From: JANYCG01 sp031365665
GTDB lineage: Bacteria > Pseudomonadota > Gammaproteobacteria > Burkholderiales > Burkholderiaceae_C
Direction of reading: 5' to 3'
DNA: 38,208 nucleotides
NCBI GenBank assembly: GCA_031365665.1
Contig: JANLYO010000302.1
Span: 1 to 38,208, forward strand
The notes under the pieces are model-generated. The model was not told the origin of the DNA. It made no database searches and saw only the letters and a list, made by a program, of their open reading frames with translations. The translations under genes and the position numbers were made by a program. This document shows positions 6,801 to 14,911 of the stretch, in pieces. Position 1 is the stretch's first letter; the number at the start of each line of letters is the position of its first letter.

Positions 6801-8684
6801 ATGAAGGCCGTCCGGACGCTCGCCGACATCGAGGCGCTGGAGGCGCAGCCGTATGACAGTGCGGTACCGACCAAGTCCACCTATGGCCTGATCGCCCAGG
6901 CGGCCGCCCGTTTCCCGCTGCGTGACGCTTTCCGGTTTCTGCCCAACGGCGACCCGACGACGCCCGTCGTGCGGGTGAGTTACGCCGAGCTGTTGCAGCA
7001 GATCCATCGCGCCGCCAACTTGTTTGCGGCCATGGGCGTGGGGCCCGACGATGCGGTGGCGATCCTCGCGCCGAATATTCCTGACACCCACTACGCCTTG
7101 TGGGGTGCGCAGGTGGCGGGGCGCGCCTGCCCCATCAACTACCTGCTGCAGCCCGACCACATTGCCGCGCTGCTCAAGGCCTCCAACGCCAGGGTGATCG
7201 TGGCACTGGGGCCCAATGAAGAACTGAACCTGTGGCCGGTCGTGCGGAAGCTGCAGGCCCTGTGTGATCTTCCGGTGGTACAGATACGGGCCGGTGTTGA
7301 CGCCACACCCGATGCGCCTGGTTGCGCAGTATTTCAACACGAATTGAGCCTCCAGCTCCCGACAATAAAGCCTGAGAAGCTATTGAATCTGGAGCAATCT
7401 GTTGGGCGCATGGCGGCCTGCTTTCACACCGGGGGCACCACCGGCGCACCCAAACTGGCGCAACATACCCATGCCAACGAGGTTCACACCAGCAGCCTGG
7501 CACCGCTGTTTTACGGCTTTGACGAACACACGGTGGAGGTCAATGGGTTTCCGCTGTTTCATGTGGCGGGTGCCTTCGTGTATGGCCTCTCGGTGTTGTC
7601 GGTAGGTGGCACCCAGGTGCTGCCGACCCTGAGTGGCATGCGCAATGGCCTATTTGTGAAGAACTACTGGAAATTCTGCGAGCGCGAGCAGGTGACAGCG
7701 CTGGCCTGCGTGCCTACGGCGCTGGCTATTCTGCTCAACACGCCGGTGGATGCCGACATTTCATCCATCACTGTGGCCTACACCGGCGGCTCGCCTCTGC
7801 CGGGTGAACTGGCTGCGCAGTTCGAGCGCGCGCTGCATATCCCGGTGCGCAATATTCTGGGCATGACCGAAAGCGCCGGACTGGTGGCTATCGAGCCCGC
7901 AGCAGGCCCGCGTGTGCCCGGCTCCGTGGGCCTGCGCCTGCCTTTCACCCAGGTGCGCGTTGTGCCCTGGCGCGACGGCGCGGCGCAGTTGGCCGAAGAC
8001 TGTGCTGTGGGCGACACCGGCATCGTCGTCATTCGCGGCCCGCACGTCAGCCCCGGCTACAGCGATGCCAGCCGCAACGCGGGCATGTTTGAGACTCTGG
8101 CCAATGGCGAGCACTGGCTGGTCTCGGGCGACCTGGGCCACATCGACGCGCAGGGCTACCTGCACATCACCGGCCGCGCCAAAGACGTGATCATCCGTGG
8201 CTCGCACAACATCGACCCCGGCCTGGTGGAAGACGCCTTCCTCGCGCACCCGGCCGTGGCGCTGTGTGCCGTGGTGGGCGAGCCCGACGCCTATGCCGGT
8301 GAGTTGCCAGTGGCTTATGTCACGCTCAAGCCGGGCCAGTCGGTTGACGCAAACGCACTGTTGGCCCAGGTTGCCCCCGGCGTTTATGAACGCCCGGCCG
8401 TGCCCAAACGCGTCACCGTCCTCGACGCCATGCCCATGACGGCGGTCGGCAAAATATTCAAACCCGCGCTGCGGCTGCGGGCGATCGAAGTCAAGCTGGC
8501 GGAAATGCTGGAAGGCATGGCAGCGGGGCGCTCCGTGTCGGTCGCCGCAGAAGACCGGCCCGGCGGGCAGGTGGCGGTGATCCAGGTTTCAGGTGGCGAA
8601 TCGCAGGCCATCACGGCCGACGTGCGCCAGCGCCTGGCCGCCATTGCCGTGGTGCATGAGGTCCGGTTTGGGCTGGTGGCCTGA
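6801..8684 (+). CDS. AMP-forming acyl-CoA synthetase
   Basis: A 627-residue ANL-superfamily adenylating enzyme that activates a carboxylic acid to its CoA thioester with ATP. Motifs in order are the P-loop HTGGTTGAPKLA at residues 209-220, the A5-type GMTES near 355, the SGDLGHIDAQGYLHITGRAKD block near 450, the hinge RAKDVI, and the C-terminal VGKIF carrying the adenylation lysine near residue 550. About 70 residues follow that lysine, slightly longer than typical. It starts 24 bp after the amidohydrolase and its stop abuts the stop of the convergent gene (TGA-TCA). The substrate is not readable. An aryl-propenoic or other aromatic acid is inferred from the neighbours. Confidence 0.9.
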   Translation: MKAVRTLADIEALEAQPYDSAVPTKSTYGLIAQAAARFPLRDAFRFLPNGDPTTPVVRVSYAELLQQIHRAANLFAAMGVGPDDAVAILAPNIPDTHYALWGAQVAGRACPINYLLQPDHIAALLKASNARVIVALGPNEELNLWPVVRKLQALCDLPVVQIRAGVDATPDAPGCAVFQHELSLQLPTIKPEKLLNLEQSVGRMAACFHTGGTTGAPKLAQHTHANEVHTSSLAPLFYGFDEHTVEVNGFPLFHVAGAFVYGLSVLSVGGTQVLPTLSGMRNGLFVKNYWKFCEREQVTALACVPTALAILLNTPVDADISSITVAYTGGSPLPGELAAQFERALHIPVRNILGMTESAGLVAIEPAAGPRVPGSVGLRLPFTQVRVVPWRDGAAQLAEDCAVGDTGIVVIRGPHVSPGYSDASRNAGMFETLANGEHWLVSGDLGHIDAQGYLHITGRAKDVIIRGSHNIDPGLVEDAFLAHPAVALCAVVGEPDAYAGELPVAYVTLKPGQSVDANALLAQVAPGVYERPAVPKRVTVLDAMPMTAVGKIFKPALRLRAIEVKLAEMLEGMAAGRSVSVAAEDRPGGQVAVIQVSGGESQAITADVRQRLAAIAVVHEVRFGLVA

Positions 8685-9185
8685 TCAGGGCCCCGCGGCT
8701 GGCGGGGAGGTTTCCGCGTAGCGCCAGCCCGCGCCCTCGCGCAACAACACGGCTGCGCTCAGGCCCCTGGGCTGCGGCACCACATCGCGGGCACCGCTGT
8801 AGAACTCGATGCGGTCAGTGACCAGCTTGATGATCACCACATTGGGGTCCTGCGGCCCGCCGGGGTGCCAGTGGTCCGAGTCCGGGCGCCAGACAGCCTG
8901 CTTGATGGCGATGTCGTCAATGACAACCGCCCGCCCGGCCAGCGTCACATAGGCTCTGTCGGGGTCGTGCTGGTAGGCCATAGTGAACCTGCCGGCGCGC
9001 TGGATTTCGTCAAACTTGCGGCACAGCCGGCTGGTCATGAAGCCGACCGACCAGTCTTCGCGCAGCGGGCCCGGCTGCACGATGCGGGCGTTGGCCTCAC
9101 CGTTCGCCGCTGCGGTAACGACAAAACACAGCGGCACTTTGGCGATGGTCTCGCGGGCCAGGGCCAGCAGCGTGGGGGTGTCCAT
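8685..9185 (-). CDS. PNPOx-like FMN split-barrel protein
   Basis: A 166-residue protein of the pyridoxamine 5'-phosphate oxidase-like split barrel. It has the first strands VPLCFVVTAAANGEANARIVQP, the core FMTSRLCRKFDEIQRAGRFTMAYQH (the general-stress-protein-26 type of lysine- and arginine-rich FMN region), then DRAYVTLAGRAVVIDD and the C-terminal IIKLVTDRIEFYSG. The ATG at 9185 is chosen over one at 9278 because AGGAG lies 9 bp upstream of it and the extra 31 residues look non-coding. Its partner and substrate are unknown. Flavin, F420 or haem binding are all possible in this fold. It is convergent with the acyl-CoA synthetase and downstream of the isomerase on the same strand. Confidence 0.75.
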   Translation of the reverse strand: MDTPTLLALARETIAKVPLCFVVTAAANGEANARIVQPGPLREDWSVGFMTSRLCRKFDEIQRAGRFTMAYQHDPDRAYVTLAGRAVVIDDIAIKQAVWRPDSDHWHPGGPQDPNVVIIKLVTDRIEFYSGARDVVPQPRGLSAAVLLREGAGWRYAETSPPAAGP

Positions 9186-9284
9186 GGTGGAGTCTCCTGG
9201 TGCAGGTTTGTGAAGAGCGTGCAGGCAGACGCGGACTGCGTCACCCGAGTGCACTGTACTGCCAACACCCCGATTCAACGTGAC

Positions 9285-9908
9285 TCACCAGCCATCCGTC
9301 TGAAGCCAGCCCTCAACCTGCTCCAGCTTGTCCACGCCCCAAAACATCTCGCCGTCCACGATCACCGTTGGGGAGCCAAACACACCGGCTTTCAGCGAGG
9401 TATCCACTTCGTCACGGAGCAGCTGGGCGGCTTCCGGCGATTGCACGGCGGCCATCAGATTTACTCCTGAAATAATAGCTGAAAAGTCAATATTGGCGAG
9501 AGCCACAGGCTTAGAAAGATCAATGCCGTCGTGCCAATAGGCATGCAGCAGTGCTTTTGCCAACATGTTGCCCTGGGCGGGGTGGTGGTGGCGCGCCCAG
9601 GCCAGGGCACGCCCGCAGGTCAGCGGGTTCATCATCGCAGCGCCCAGTGGCCGGCCCAGCTGGATGCCGTGCAGCCGCGCGTAGCGCCGCACGTCGTGGG
9701 CGGTGTAGGGGCCCTTGAGCGGGGTGTCCAGCAGGGGTTTGAGGCCCATCACCTTCAGCACGGAGATGCCCAGCAACATGGGATGCCACTCGACGCTTCG
9801 GCCAAACTTCGCGGCGAGTGCGTCAATCCGCAGCGAGGCGAAGTAGCCGAAAGGGGAGATGAAGTCAAAATAAAACTGCAGGGGCGCAAGGGGTTTCATG
9901 GATTTCAT
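9285..9908 (-). CDS. 2-hydroxychromene-2-carboxylate isomerase family protein (DsbA/GST-kappa fold)
   Basis: A 207-residue thioredoxin-fold protein with FYFDFISPFGYFAS at residues 12-25. Ser18 is the residue that binds glutathione sulfur in NahD. The C-terminal GVFGSPTVIVDGEMFWGVDKLEQV (about residues 175-198) is highly characteristic of this family. In naphthalene degradation the enzyme isomerises 2-hydroxychromene-2-carboxylate using glutathione, but homologues are common in Burkholderiales without naphthalene genes, so the real substrate is open. A second in-frame ATG at 9899 is also preceded by a plausible GAGATG. It lies 99 bp upstream of the PNPOx-like gene on the same strand and 47 bp from the divergent YhgE/Pip gene. 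Confidence 0.85.
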   Translation of the reverse strand: MKSMKPLAPLQFYFDFISPFGYFASLRIDALAAKFGRSVEWHPMLLGISVLKVMGLKPLLDTPLKGPYTAHDVRRYARLHGIQLGRPLGAAMMNPLTCGRALAWARHHHPAQGNMLAKALLHAYWHDGIDLSKPVALANIDFSAIISGVNLMAAVQSPEAAQLLRDEVDTSLKAGVFGSPTVIVDGEMFWGVDKLEQVEGWLQTDGW

Positions 9909-9955
9909 CTCTTTGCAGGAGGCGGTACCAGCACGAATCCGCGCAAGGCATCAAA

Positions 9956-11845
9956 ATGGCGGTTATGACAGTACCAGGCGAATCAAGCTTATTCCAGATC
10001 AGGGGCTTGCAGGGCATCATGGGCATTGTGCACGCGGAGCTGGACCTGTTTCGCAGGTTCCCGCGTCTGGTGCTGGCTGCCGTGGCGATTGCCATCGTAC
10101 CTGCCATCTACGCGCTGATCTACCTGGCCAGCGTCTGGGAGCCCAACGCCAATACCCGTGCGTTGCCGGTCGCCATCGTCAATCTTGATGAAGGCATCAG
10201 CTACAAGGGCCAGGTCGTCAACATGGGGCGGGAGCTCACCGGCGAGCTCGTCAAGTCTGAAGTGTTCGGCTTCAAAAACATGGCCGATCCCCAGAGCGCA
10301 CGGCAGGGGGTGGCGCTGGGCACCCTGTCATTTGCCGTCATCATCCCCAAGGACTTCAGCGCCAACGCCGTGCCGGGAGAGCGCCAGGGCGGAGGCCGCC
10401 TGGTGGTGGTGCTCTCCGAGGGCAACAACTACGCTGCCGCCGGTTTTGCCAGGCGCTTTGCCGAAGACCTGGGCCACCGCGCCAATGAAGTGCTGAATGA
10501 AAAACGATGGGAGCAGGTGCTGGCCACCGTGGACGGTTCCGGCCGGAATATGGAGAAACTGCGCCAGGGGCTCAACCAGGCGCTTAACGGGGCGCTGACG
10601 GTAGAAGAAAACGCCACGAAATACAGCCTGGTGGCCAGTCAGCTGGCGGGTGACGTGAAGAGCGCCGCCAACGGGTTGCGCAGGATAGACGGCAAGCTGC
10701 CCCCGGAAGCCGAGCTTAAATCTCTGAAGAATGGCACCCAGCGCATGGCCATCGTCCAGCGTGAACTGGGCAGTGGCCTTGAGCAGTTGCAGGCGGGCGC
10801 TGTCAAACTGGCCGACGGGGCGGCGCTGATGCAGGAGCAGGCCAGCCAGTTGCCACAGCTGGGCGAGCAGGGCCTCAAGGCTGTGAGCGAGCTGGCGGTA
10901 GGCGCGCAGCAACTGCGCCAGGGTTTGGGCGCGGCGGTGGACACCAATATCCGCCTGAACCGGGGCGCAGGCCGGGTCGAGACCAACACCGGCAAACTGA
11001 TTGACGGCGCGCTGGACATCAGCGGCTCGCTGCGTGCCACCGTGGCCAAGCTGCCTGAGGACAGCAAGGTGGACGCCTTTGCGACCGGCGGCAAGGGCCT
11101 GGCGGACGCCGCACGCCGCGTGCGCGCGGGCATTGAGCTGATCACCACCGTGCTGCCCGCAACGCCGCTGCCGCTCGATGCCAGCGCCAAAGGCCTGGCC
11201 GACTCGGTCGAGCCCGTGCTTGATGTGCTGGCGCCGGTTGCCAACAACGGCAACGCGTTTGCGCCCAACATGGTGGCGATGGCGCTGTGGCTGGGCGCGG
11301 TGATGACCACCTACCTCTTCAACATGAACTTGCTGCGCACGGCGGATGCAGACGCCTCACGCCTGGCGCAGACGCTGGGCAAACTCGCGCTGCCAGCGGG
11401 GCTGGTGATGGCCCAGGCGGTCTTCATTTTCTTGATGCTGATGTTCGGGCTGGGCATCCACGTGCCTGCAACGCTGAGTTTTGCGCTCACGCTGGCTGGT
11501 GCCGGACTGGCGTTTCTGGCCATGGTGATGCTGTTGCTGCGGGCCTTTGGCGAGGCTGGCAAACTCATTGCAGTGCTGCTGCTGACGCTGCAACTCGCGG
11601 CAGGCGGGGGCGTGATGCCGATTGAGCTGTCGGGGGATTTTTTCCGGGCAGTTCACAACTGGCTGCCCTTCACCTGGGTGGTGAAGGCCTTGCGGGCCAG
11701 CCTGTTTGGCGCGTTTGACAACGGCTGGTTGCATGCTTGGGCCATGATGTGCATGGCCGGGCTGCTGGCCTTGGTGGCAACTGTGCTCACCGGCCACTGG
11801 AAGTTTGTGCCGGAGGCCGACTACAGGCCAGCGGTTGACCCTTGA
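9956..11845 (+). CDS. YhgE/Pip-domain membrane protein (ABC-2-like)
   Basis: A 629-residue inner-membrane protein with the split layout of YhgE/Pip proteins. There is one N-terminal membrane helix at about residues 39-62 (LVLAAVAIAIVPAIYALIYLASV), preceding WEPNANTRALPVAIVNLDEG. A long extracytoplasmic, largely helical region runs to about 430. A C-terminal block of five or six membrane helices follows (about 440-615), with the ABC-2-type sequence GGGVMPIELSGDFFRAVHNWLPFTWVVKALRASLFG. AAGG lies 8 bp before the ATG at 9956; an internal ATG at 10019 is an alternative start. The biological role of this family in proteobacteria is unknown. In Firmicutes relatives serve as a phage-infection receptor or a type VII secretion component. 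No ATPase or membrane-fusion gene is adjacent. Confidence 0.85.
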   Translation: MAVMTVPGESSLFQIRGLQGIMGIVHAELDLFRRFPRLVLAAVAIAIVPAIYALIYLASVWEPNANTRALPVAIVNLDEGISYKGQVVNMGRELTGELVKSEVFGFKNMADPQSARQGVALGTLSFAVIIPKDFSANAVPGERQGGGRLVVVLSEGNNYAAAGFARRFAEDLGHRANEVLNEKRWEQVLATVDGSGRNMEKLRQGLNQALNGALTVEENATKYSLVASQLAGDVKSAANGLRRIDGKLPPEAELKSLKNGTQRMAIVQRELGSGLEQLQAGAVKLADGAALMQEQASQLPQLGEQGLKAVSELAVGAQQLRQGLGAAVDTNIRLNRGAGRVETNTGKLIDGALDISGSLRATVAKLPEDSKVDAFATGGKGLADAARRVRAGIELITTVLPATPLPLDASAKGLADSVEPVLDVLAPVANNGNAFAPNMVAMALWLGAVMTTYLFNMNLLRTADADASRLAQTLGKLALPAGLVMAQAVFIFLMLMFGLGIHVPATLSFALTLAGAGLAFLAMVMLLLRAFGEAGKLIAVLLLTLQLAAGGGVMPIELSGDFFRAVHNWLPFTWVVKALRASLFGAFDNGWLHAWAMMCMAGLLALVATVLTGHWKFVPEADYRPAVDP

Positions 11846-11903
11846 CGCTATTATAAATGTAGCATTTTACGCTTATATATCAACGGCTAGTGGCCTAAAT
11901 CAT
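11846..11903 (+). repeat. AT-rich dispersed element, degenerate copy
   Basis: CGCTATTATAAATGTAGCAT at 11846-11865, then TTTACG, TTATATAT and AGTGGCCTAAA at 11889-11899. This repeats the order of motifs (GCTAT/TAGC, ACG, TGGCCTAAA) seen at 4223, 22191 and 24882. It fills the 54-bp gap between the convergent YhgE/Pip and azlD genes and touches the azlD stop. Confidence 0.4.
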
Positions 11904-12235
11904 AGATGGGATACGAGCCAGGGCAGCAGGTGCAGCGTGAGCATGCCGACGATGACCGTCAAGGGCATATTCCCCTTGGTTTTGAGGGCGACACCGAGCG
12001 CCACCAGAGCCGCTGCATACCGCGGCCACTGCTCAAGCCCGGCGATGCGGCCAGCGTTCATCAATACGCCGCTGAACACGATGGCTGCAAAAACGGCGGG
12101 CACCATGAACTTGAGCCCGTGCTCCAGCCAAGGCGGAATCTCGCGTTTGGCAAACAGGCCGATGAAGGAATAACGGATCAAAAAAGTGCCTACGGCGAGC
12201 CCGATGACTGCGCCCCAGGCTTGCCAGGCACTCAT
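11900..12235 (-). CDS. azlD: AzlD-family branched-chain amino acid exporter subunit
   Basis: A 111-residue hydrophobic protein with about four membrane helices. It starts MSAWQAWGAVIGLAVGTFLIR and contains the AzlD features YSFIGLF and LKFMVPAVFAAIVFSGVL. With AzlC it forms a two-component inner-membrane exporter for branched-chain amino acids or analogues. The start ATG at 12235 overlaps the azlC stop (ATGA), so translation is coupled. A longer open frame upstream overlaps azlC in another frame and is not real. Confidence 0.85.
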   Translation of the reverse strand: MSAWQAWGAVIGLAVGTFLIRYSFIGLFAKREIPPWLEHGLKFMVPAVFAAIVFSGVLMNAGRIAGLEQWPRYAAALVALGVALKTKGNMPLTVIVGMLTLHLLPWLVSHL

Positions 12236-12957
12236 GGGGCCGCTTCCTTTTGCACGGCTTGGCCTTGCACTTTTTCGGTCAAAAGGCCCGCCGCCATGCC
12301 AATGCAGCAGGCCGCCATCAGCCCGAGTTTGAGCGGCACGCCCGCCAGCAGCACTGCGGCAGCTCCGCCCACCAAAGCGGCCGCCAACAAAGGCAGGCTG
12401 CGCACGTTCATGGCCAGCATCGCAATGAAAGACAGGGGAATCGCAAAATCTAGCTGCCAACTCGTCGGCACCACGTTGCCCGCGAGTACGCCCACGCTGC
12501 AAAAGATGCCCCACACCGGCCACAACAAGGCGGCAAGCCCTGCGTAGTACCACAGCAGGTGTTTGTCATGCGGGTGGGTTTGCTCGCGCTGCTGGATAAA
12601 GGCGAAGATGTTGTCCACCAAAAAAGCGGCGCCCAACATGCGTTGGGGTGTGCTCAAGTGGCGCAGTTTGGGTGCCATGGCCGCGCTGTAAATGGCCAAG
12701 CGCAGGTTGACTACCAAGCCCGACAACACCGCAACCCAGATCGACGCGGAGTTTTGCAAAAACTGCGCCACCACCGCTTGTGAAGAGCCGCCAAAGACCA
12801 AAGGCCCCATCGCCAACGCCGCAGGTGTGCCCATGCCGGCATTGACCGAAGCCACGCCGCAGACCACGGCAAAGGGCACGTAGGACGGTGACACCACCAG
12901 GATCATGCGGGTGCCCGCCCAAAAGGCGGCGCGGGCGGCAGGCTCGATAGGTGTCAT
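12232..12957 (-). CDS. azlC: AzlC-family branched-chain amino acid exporter subunit
   Basis: A 241-residue membrane protein with the AzlC signature FWAGTRMILVVSPSYVPFAVVCGV at about residues 12-35. This is followed by GPLVFGGSSQAVVAQFL and VVNLRLAIYSAAMAP, and about six helices in all. It is the larger half of the AzlCD exporter, co-transcribed with azlD through an ATGA overlap. The start has only a weak ribosome site (CCCACC just upstream). Upstream lies the unusual AT-rich stretch 13058-13240, in which its promoter should sit, downstream of the gntR gene on the same strand. Confidence 0.88.
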   Translation of the reverse strand: MTPIEPAARAAFWAGTRMILVVSPSYVPFAVVCGVASVNAGMGTPAALAMGPLVFGGSSQAVVAQFLQNSASIWVAVLSGLVVNLRLAIYSAAMAPKLRHLSTPQRMLGAAFLVDNIFAFIQQREQTHPHDKHLLWYYAGLAALLWPVWGIFCSVGVLAGNVVPTSWQLDFAIPLSFIAMLAMNVRSLPLLAAALVGGAAAVLLAGVPLKLGLMAACCIGMAAGLLTEKVQGQAVQKEAAP

Positions 12958-13057
12958 GGTGGGATGCTAGCCGACGCGCGCGCTGATGTGGTGGCAACCT
13001 TGCGGCACCTAAGTTGTCATACAACACGCGGAAGAAGCGTGAATGCTTTGAAAAAAC

Positions 13058-13240
13058 CCCAATTTGGGTATTTTAGTTGAGAATAGGAGTTTTTAATTAA
13101 TTAAATATCAATTTATGATTGATAATTAATCTAATTTAAATGCAAATTAAATAGCATTAAATATAATATTTATTTGGCTCAAATATCAAAAAAATAAGCA
13201 TGAATAATTAAAATTATTTATTTATAAATTCTAATTTATT
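13058..13240. other. AT-rich island (about 11% GC) with CCCAATTTGGGTAT motif
   Basis: From 13091 to 13240 I count 17 G or C in 150 bases, in a window that is otherwise GC-rich. CCCAATTTGGGTAT at 13058-13071 is the reverse complement of the core of the palindrome at 4301-4329. TAGCATTAAATATAATATT followed by TGGCTCAAA at 13152-13183 resembles the dispersed AT element. The stretch lies between the end of gntR and the start of azlC, both minus strand, and just includes the gntR stop codon. It could hold an azlC promoter with strong AT-rich upstream elements or be a nucleoid-protein target. Confidence 0.6.
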
Positions 13241-14000
13241 CAATCTGCACCTTGCGCAAACGATCCCGGCTGTTGGAAAGGTGGGTGCGCATGGCGGCGC
13301 GGGCGGCGTCGGGGTCTTGGTTGCGGATCGCGTTGAAGATGCTCTCGTGCTCTGCGTGCACGCGTTGCAGGTAACTCAAACGGCCTTCGGGGGCGCTGTG
13401 CGGCGTGTCCAGGCGGGTGCGGGGGATGATGCGGGTGCCCAGGTAGTTCATCAGGTCTGCAAAATGGCGGTTGCCGGTGGCGCGGGCGACTTCCAGGTGG
13501 AAGTCAAAATCGCTCGGCACAGCATCTGAGTCACTGTGCAGCGCGATCTCAAAAGCCGTCAGCGCGTTCTGAATTGCTCCAATATTAGAAGCATTTCGTC
13601 TTTGTGCGGCAAGGCCTGCAGCCTCAGTCTCAAGGCTAATGCGCAGCTCAAGCACGGAAATCACGTCATTGATGGTGGCAAAGTTGTGCGCACTCAAGTG
13701 GAAGTTTCCCGCCGGTGGGTCGAGCACAAAAGTGCCGATGCCGTGGCGCGTTTCCACCAGGGCGGCCGCTTGCATTTTTGACAGCGCCTCGCGCACCACC
13801 GTGCGGCTGACATTGAAGCGCGTGCCGATGTCGGTCTCTGTGGGCAAACGGTCACCCGCTGTAAGGCCGCCGTTTTGGATCAGCGCGCCTAGACTGTGGG
13901 CAATTTCATCGACCCGGCCCTTGCCTGGCCGCGTGCGTGCGGGGCGCAGTACAGCGTCGACCGGACGTGATTTTTTTACGATGCTTGACTTCGAAATCAT
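13236..14000 (-). CDS. GntR-family regulator, FadR/FCD subfamily (probable hexuronate regulator)
   Basis: A 254-residue repressor-type regulator. The winged helix is at about residues 27-97: RVDEIAHSLGALIQNGGLTA, DRLPTETDIGTRFNVSRTVV (52-71) and REALSKMQAAALVETRHGIG. The all-helical FCD ligand domain follows (LELRISLETEAAGLAA, then FDFHLEVARATGNRHFADL). Its DFHLE and HxxxH-type positions fit the metal- and carboxylate-binding FCD pocket. It is divergent from uronate dehydrogenase, 61 bp between starts. A perfect ATTGT-N4-ACAAT dyad overlaps its own start codon, pointing to autoregulation and control of the uronate genes. The ligand is probably a uronate or an aldarate derivative; this is inferred from context only. 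Confidence 0.85.
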   Translation of the reverse strand: MISKSSIVKKSRPVDAVLRPARTRPGKGRVDEIAHSLGALIQNGGLTAGDRLPTETDIGTRFNVSRTVVREALSKMQAAALVETRHGIGTFVLDPPAGNFHLSAHNFATINDVISVLELRISLETEAAGLAAQRRNASNIGAIQNALTAFEIALHSDSDAVPSDFDFHLEVARATGNRHFADLMNYLGTRIIPRTRLDTPHSAPEGRLSYLQRVHAEHESIFNAIRNQDPDAARAAMRTHLSNSRDRLRKVQIE

Positions 14001-14012
14001 TGTGGCTACAAT
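13999..14012. promoter_or_regulatory. Candidate GntR/FCD operator ATTGT-GGCT-ACAAT
   Basis: A perfect 5-bp inverted repeat spaced by 4 bp lies between gntR and udh. It matches the general T-GT-N-AC-A operator shape of FCD-type GntR proteins (family knowledge). It covers the gntR start codon at 13998-14000 and lies 50 bp before udh, so binding could repress both divergent genes. Confidence 0.5.
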
Positions 14013-14061
14013 TCTAAGTCATCAGACAACTCCCGGCAAGCCACTCCTTACTCGACCCACG

Positions 14062-14868
14062 ATGACGATTCCATCTCACCACCGAATTTTGCTCACTGGC
14101 GCGGCTGGCGGCCTGGGCAAGACGCTGCGCGGGCGGCTCAAATCCAATTGCGCCGTGTTGCGTTTGTCGGATCTGGCGGCAGTGGGGGACGCGCAGGCGG
14201 GTGAAGAAGTGATGGGTGCCGATCTGGCTGACGCCGCTGCGGTGAGCGCCATCGTTAAAGATGTCAACGCCATCGTGCATCTGGGGGGTGTCTCAGTCGA
14301 GGGGCCCTTCGCCCCGATTTTGCAGGCCAACATCGTCGGCGTGTACCACCTGTATGAGGCGGCGCGCCTGCACGGCGTGCAGCGCATCGTGTTCGCCAGC
14401 TCCAACCACGTCACCGGTTTTTACAAACAAAATGAGACCATCACACCGCAGCAGCCGCACCGGCCCGATGGTTATTACGGCATCTCGAAGGCGTTTGGCG
14501 AAGACCTGTCGCGCTTCTATTTCGACCGCTATGGCATCGAGACGGCGTGCTTGCGCATCGGCTCCAGTTTCCCTGAGCCGACCGACCGGCGCATGTTGGC
14601 CAGTTGGTTGAGTTACGATGACCTGCACCGGCTGATCACCGCCTGCCTGACCACGCCGGTGCTGGGGCACAGCGTGATCTATGGCATGTCAAACAATCAA
14701 GTCGTGTGGTGGGACAACGCCTCGGCCAAACATGTGGGTTACCAGCCGCAAGACAGCTCGGATTTGTTTCGCGATGCCATCTATGCCAAGACACCGGCAC
14801 CTGACCTGGCCGACCCAGCGGTGCAATTTCAGGGCGGGGGCTTCGTCAAACGCGGGCCGTATGTGTAA
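14062..14868 (+). CDS. udh: NAD-dependent uronate dehydrogenase
   Basis: A 268-residue short-chain dehydrogenase of the extended NDR type. It oxidises D-galacturonate or D-glucuronate to the aldarolactone in the oxidative hexuronate pathway. Seen: the Rossmann motif TGAAGGLG at 12-19, HLGGVSVEGPF at 73-83, FASSNHVTGFY at 111-121, and catalytic Tyr139-x3-Lys143 (YYGISK). RIGSSFPEPTDRRMLASW and the end VQFQGGGFV follow. These match Agrobacterium Udh (265 residues) closely in my memory. The start at 14062 gives the normal length; the open frame extends 141 codons further upstream through the gntR gene, which cannot be coding. It is the first gene of the group udh-dctPQM-aldehyde dehydrogenase. 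Confidence 0.9.
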   Translation: MTIPSHHRILLTGAAGGLGKTLRGRLKSNCAVLRLSDLAAVGDAQAGEEVMGADLADAAAVSAIVKDVNAIVHLGGVSVEGPFAPILQANIVGVYHLYEAARLHGVQRIVFASSNHVTGFYKQNETITPQQPHRPDGYYGISKAFGEDLSRFYFDRYGIETACLRIGSSFPEPTDRRMLASWLSYDDLHRLITACLTTPVLGHSVIYGMSNNQVVWWDNASAKHVGYQPQDSSDLFRDAIYAKTPAPDLADPAVQFQGGGFVKRGPYV

Positions 14869-14911
14869 ATTTTGACGTGGATTTATATTTAGTTTTTTCA
14901 AGGAGACCTTC

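Noticed and set aside
8691..8707. CCCCGC-GGCTG-GCGGGG hairpin at the convergent stops of the acyl-CoA synthetase and PNPOx genes
   Set aside because: It lies in the coding end of the PNPOx-like gene and has no T tract on either strand, so I do not call it a terminator.
11900..12553. 217-codon minus-strand frame covering azlD
   Set aside because: Its first half is out of frame inside azlC; only the part from the ATG at 12235 matches AzlD.
13639..14061. 141-codon N-terminal extension of the uronate dehydrogenase frame
   Set aside because: It runs antisense through the gntR gene; Udh homology and normal length begin at the ATG at 14062.
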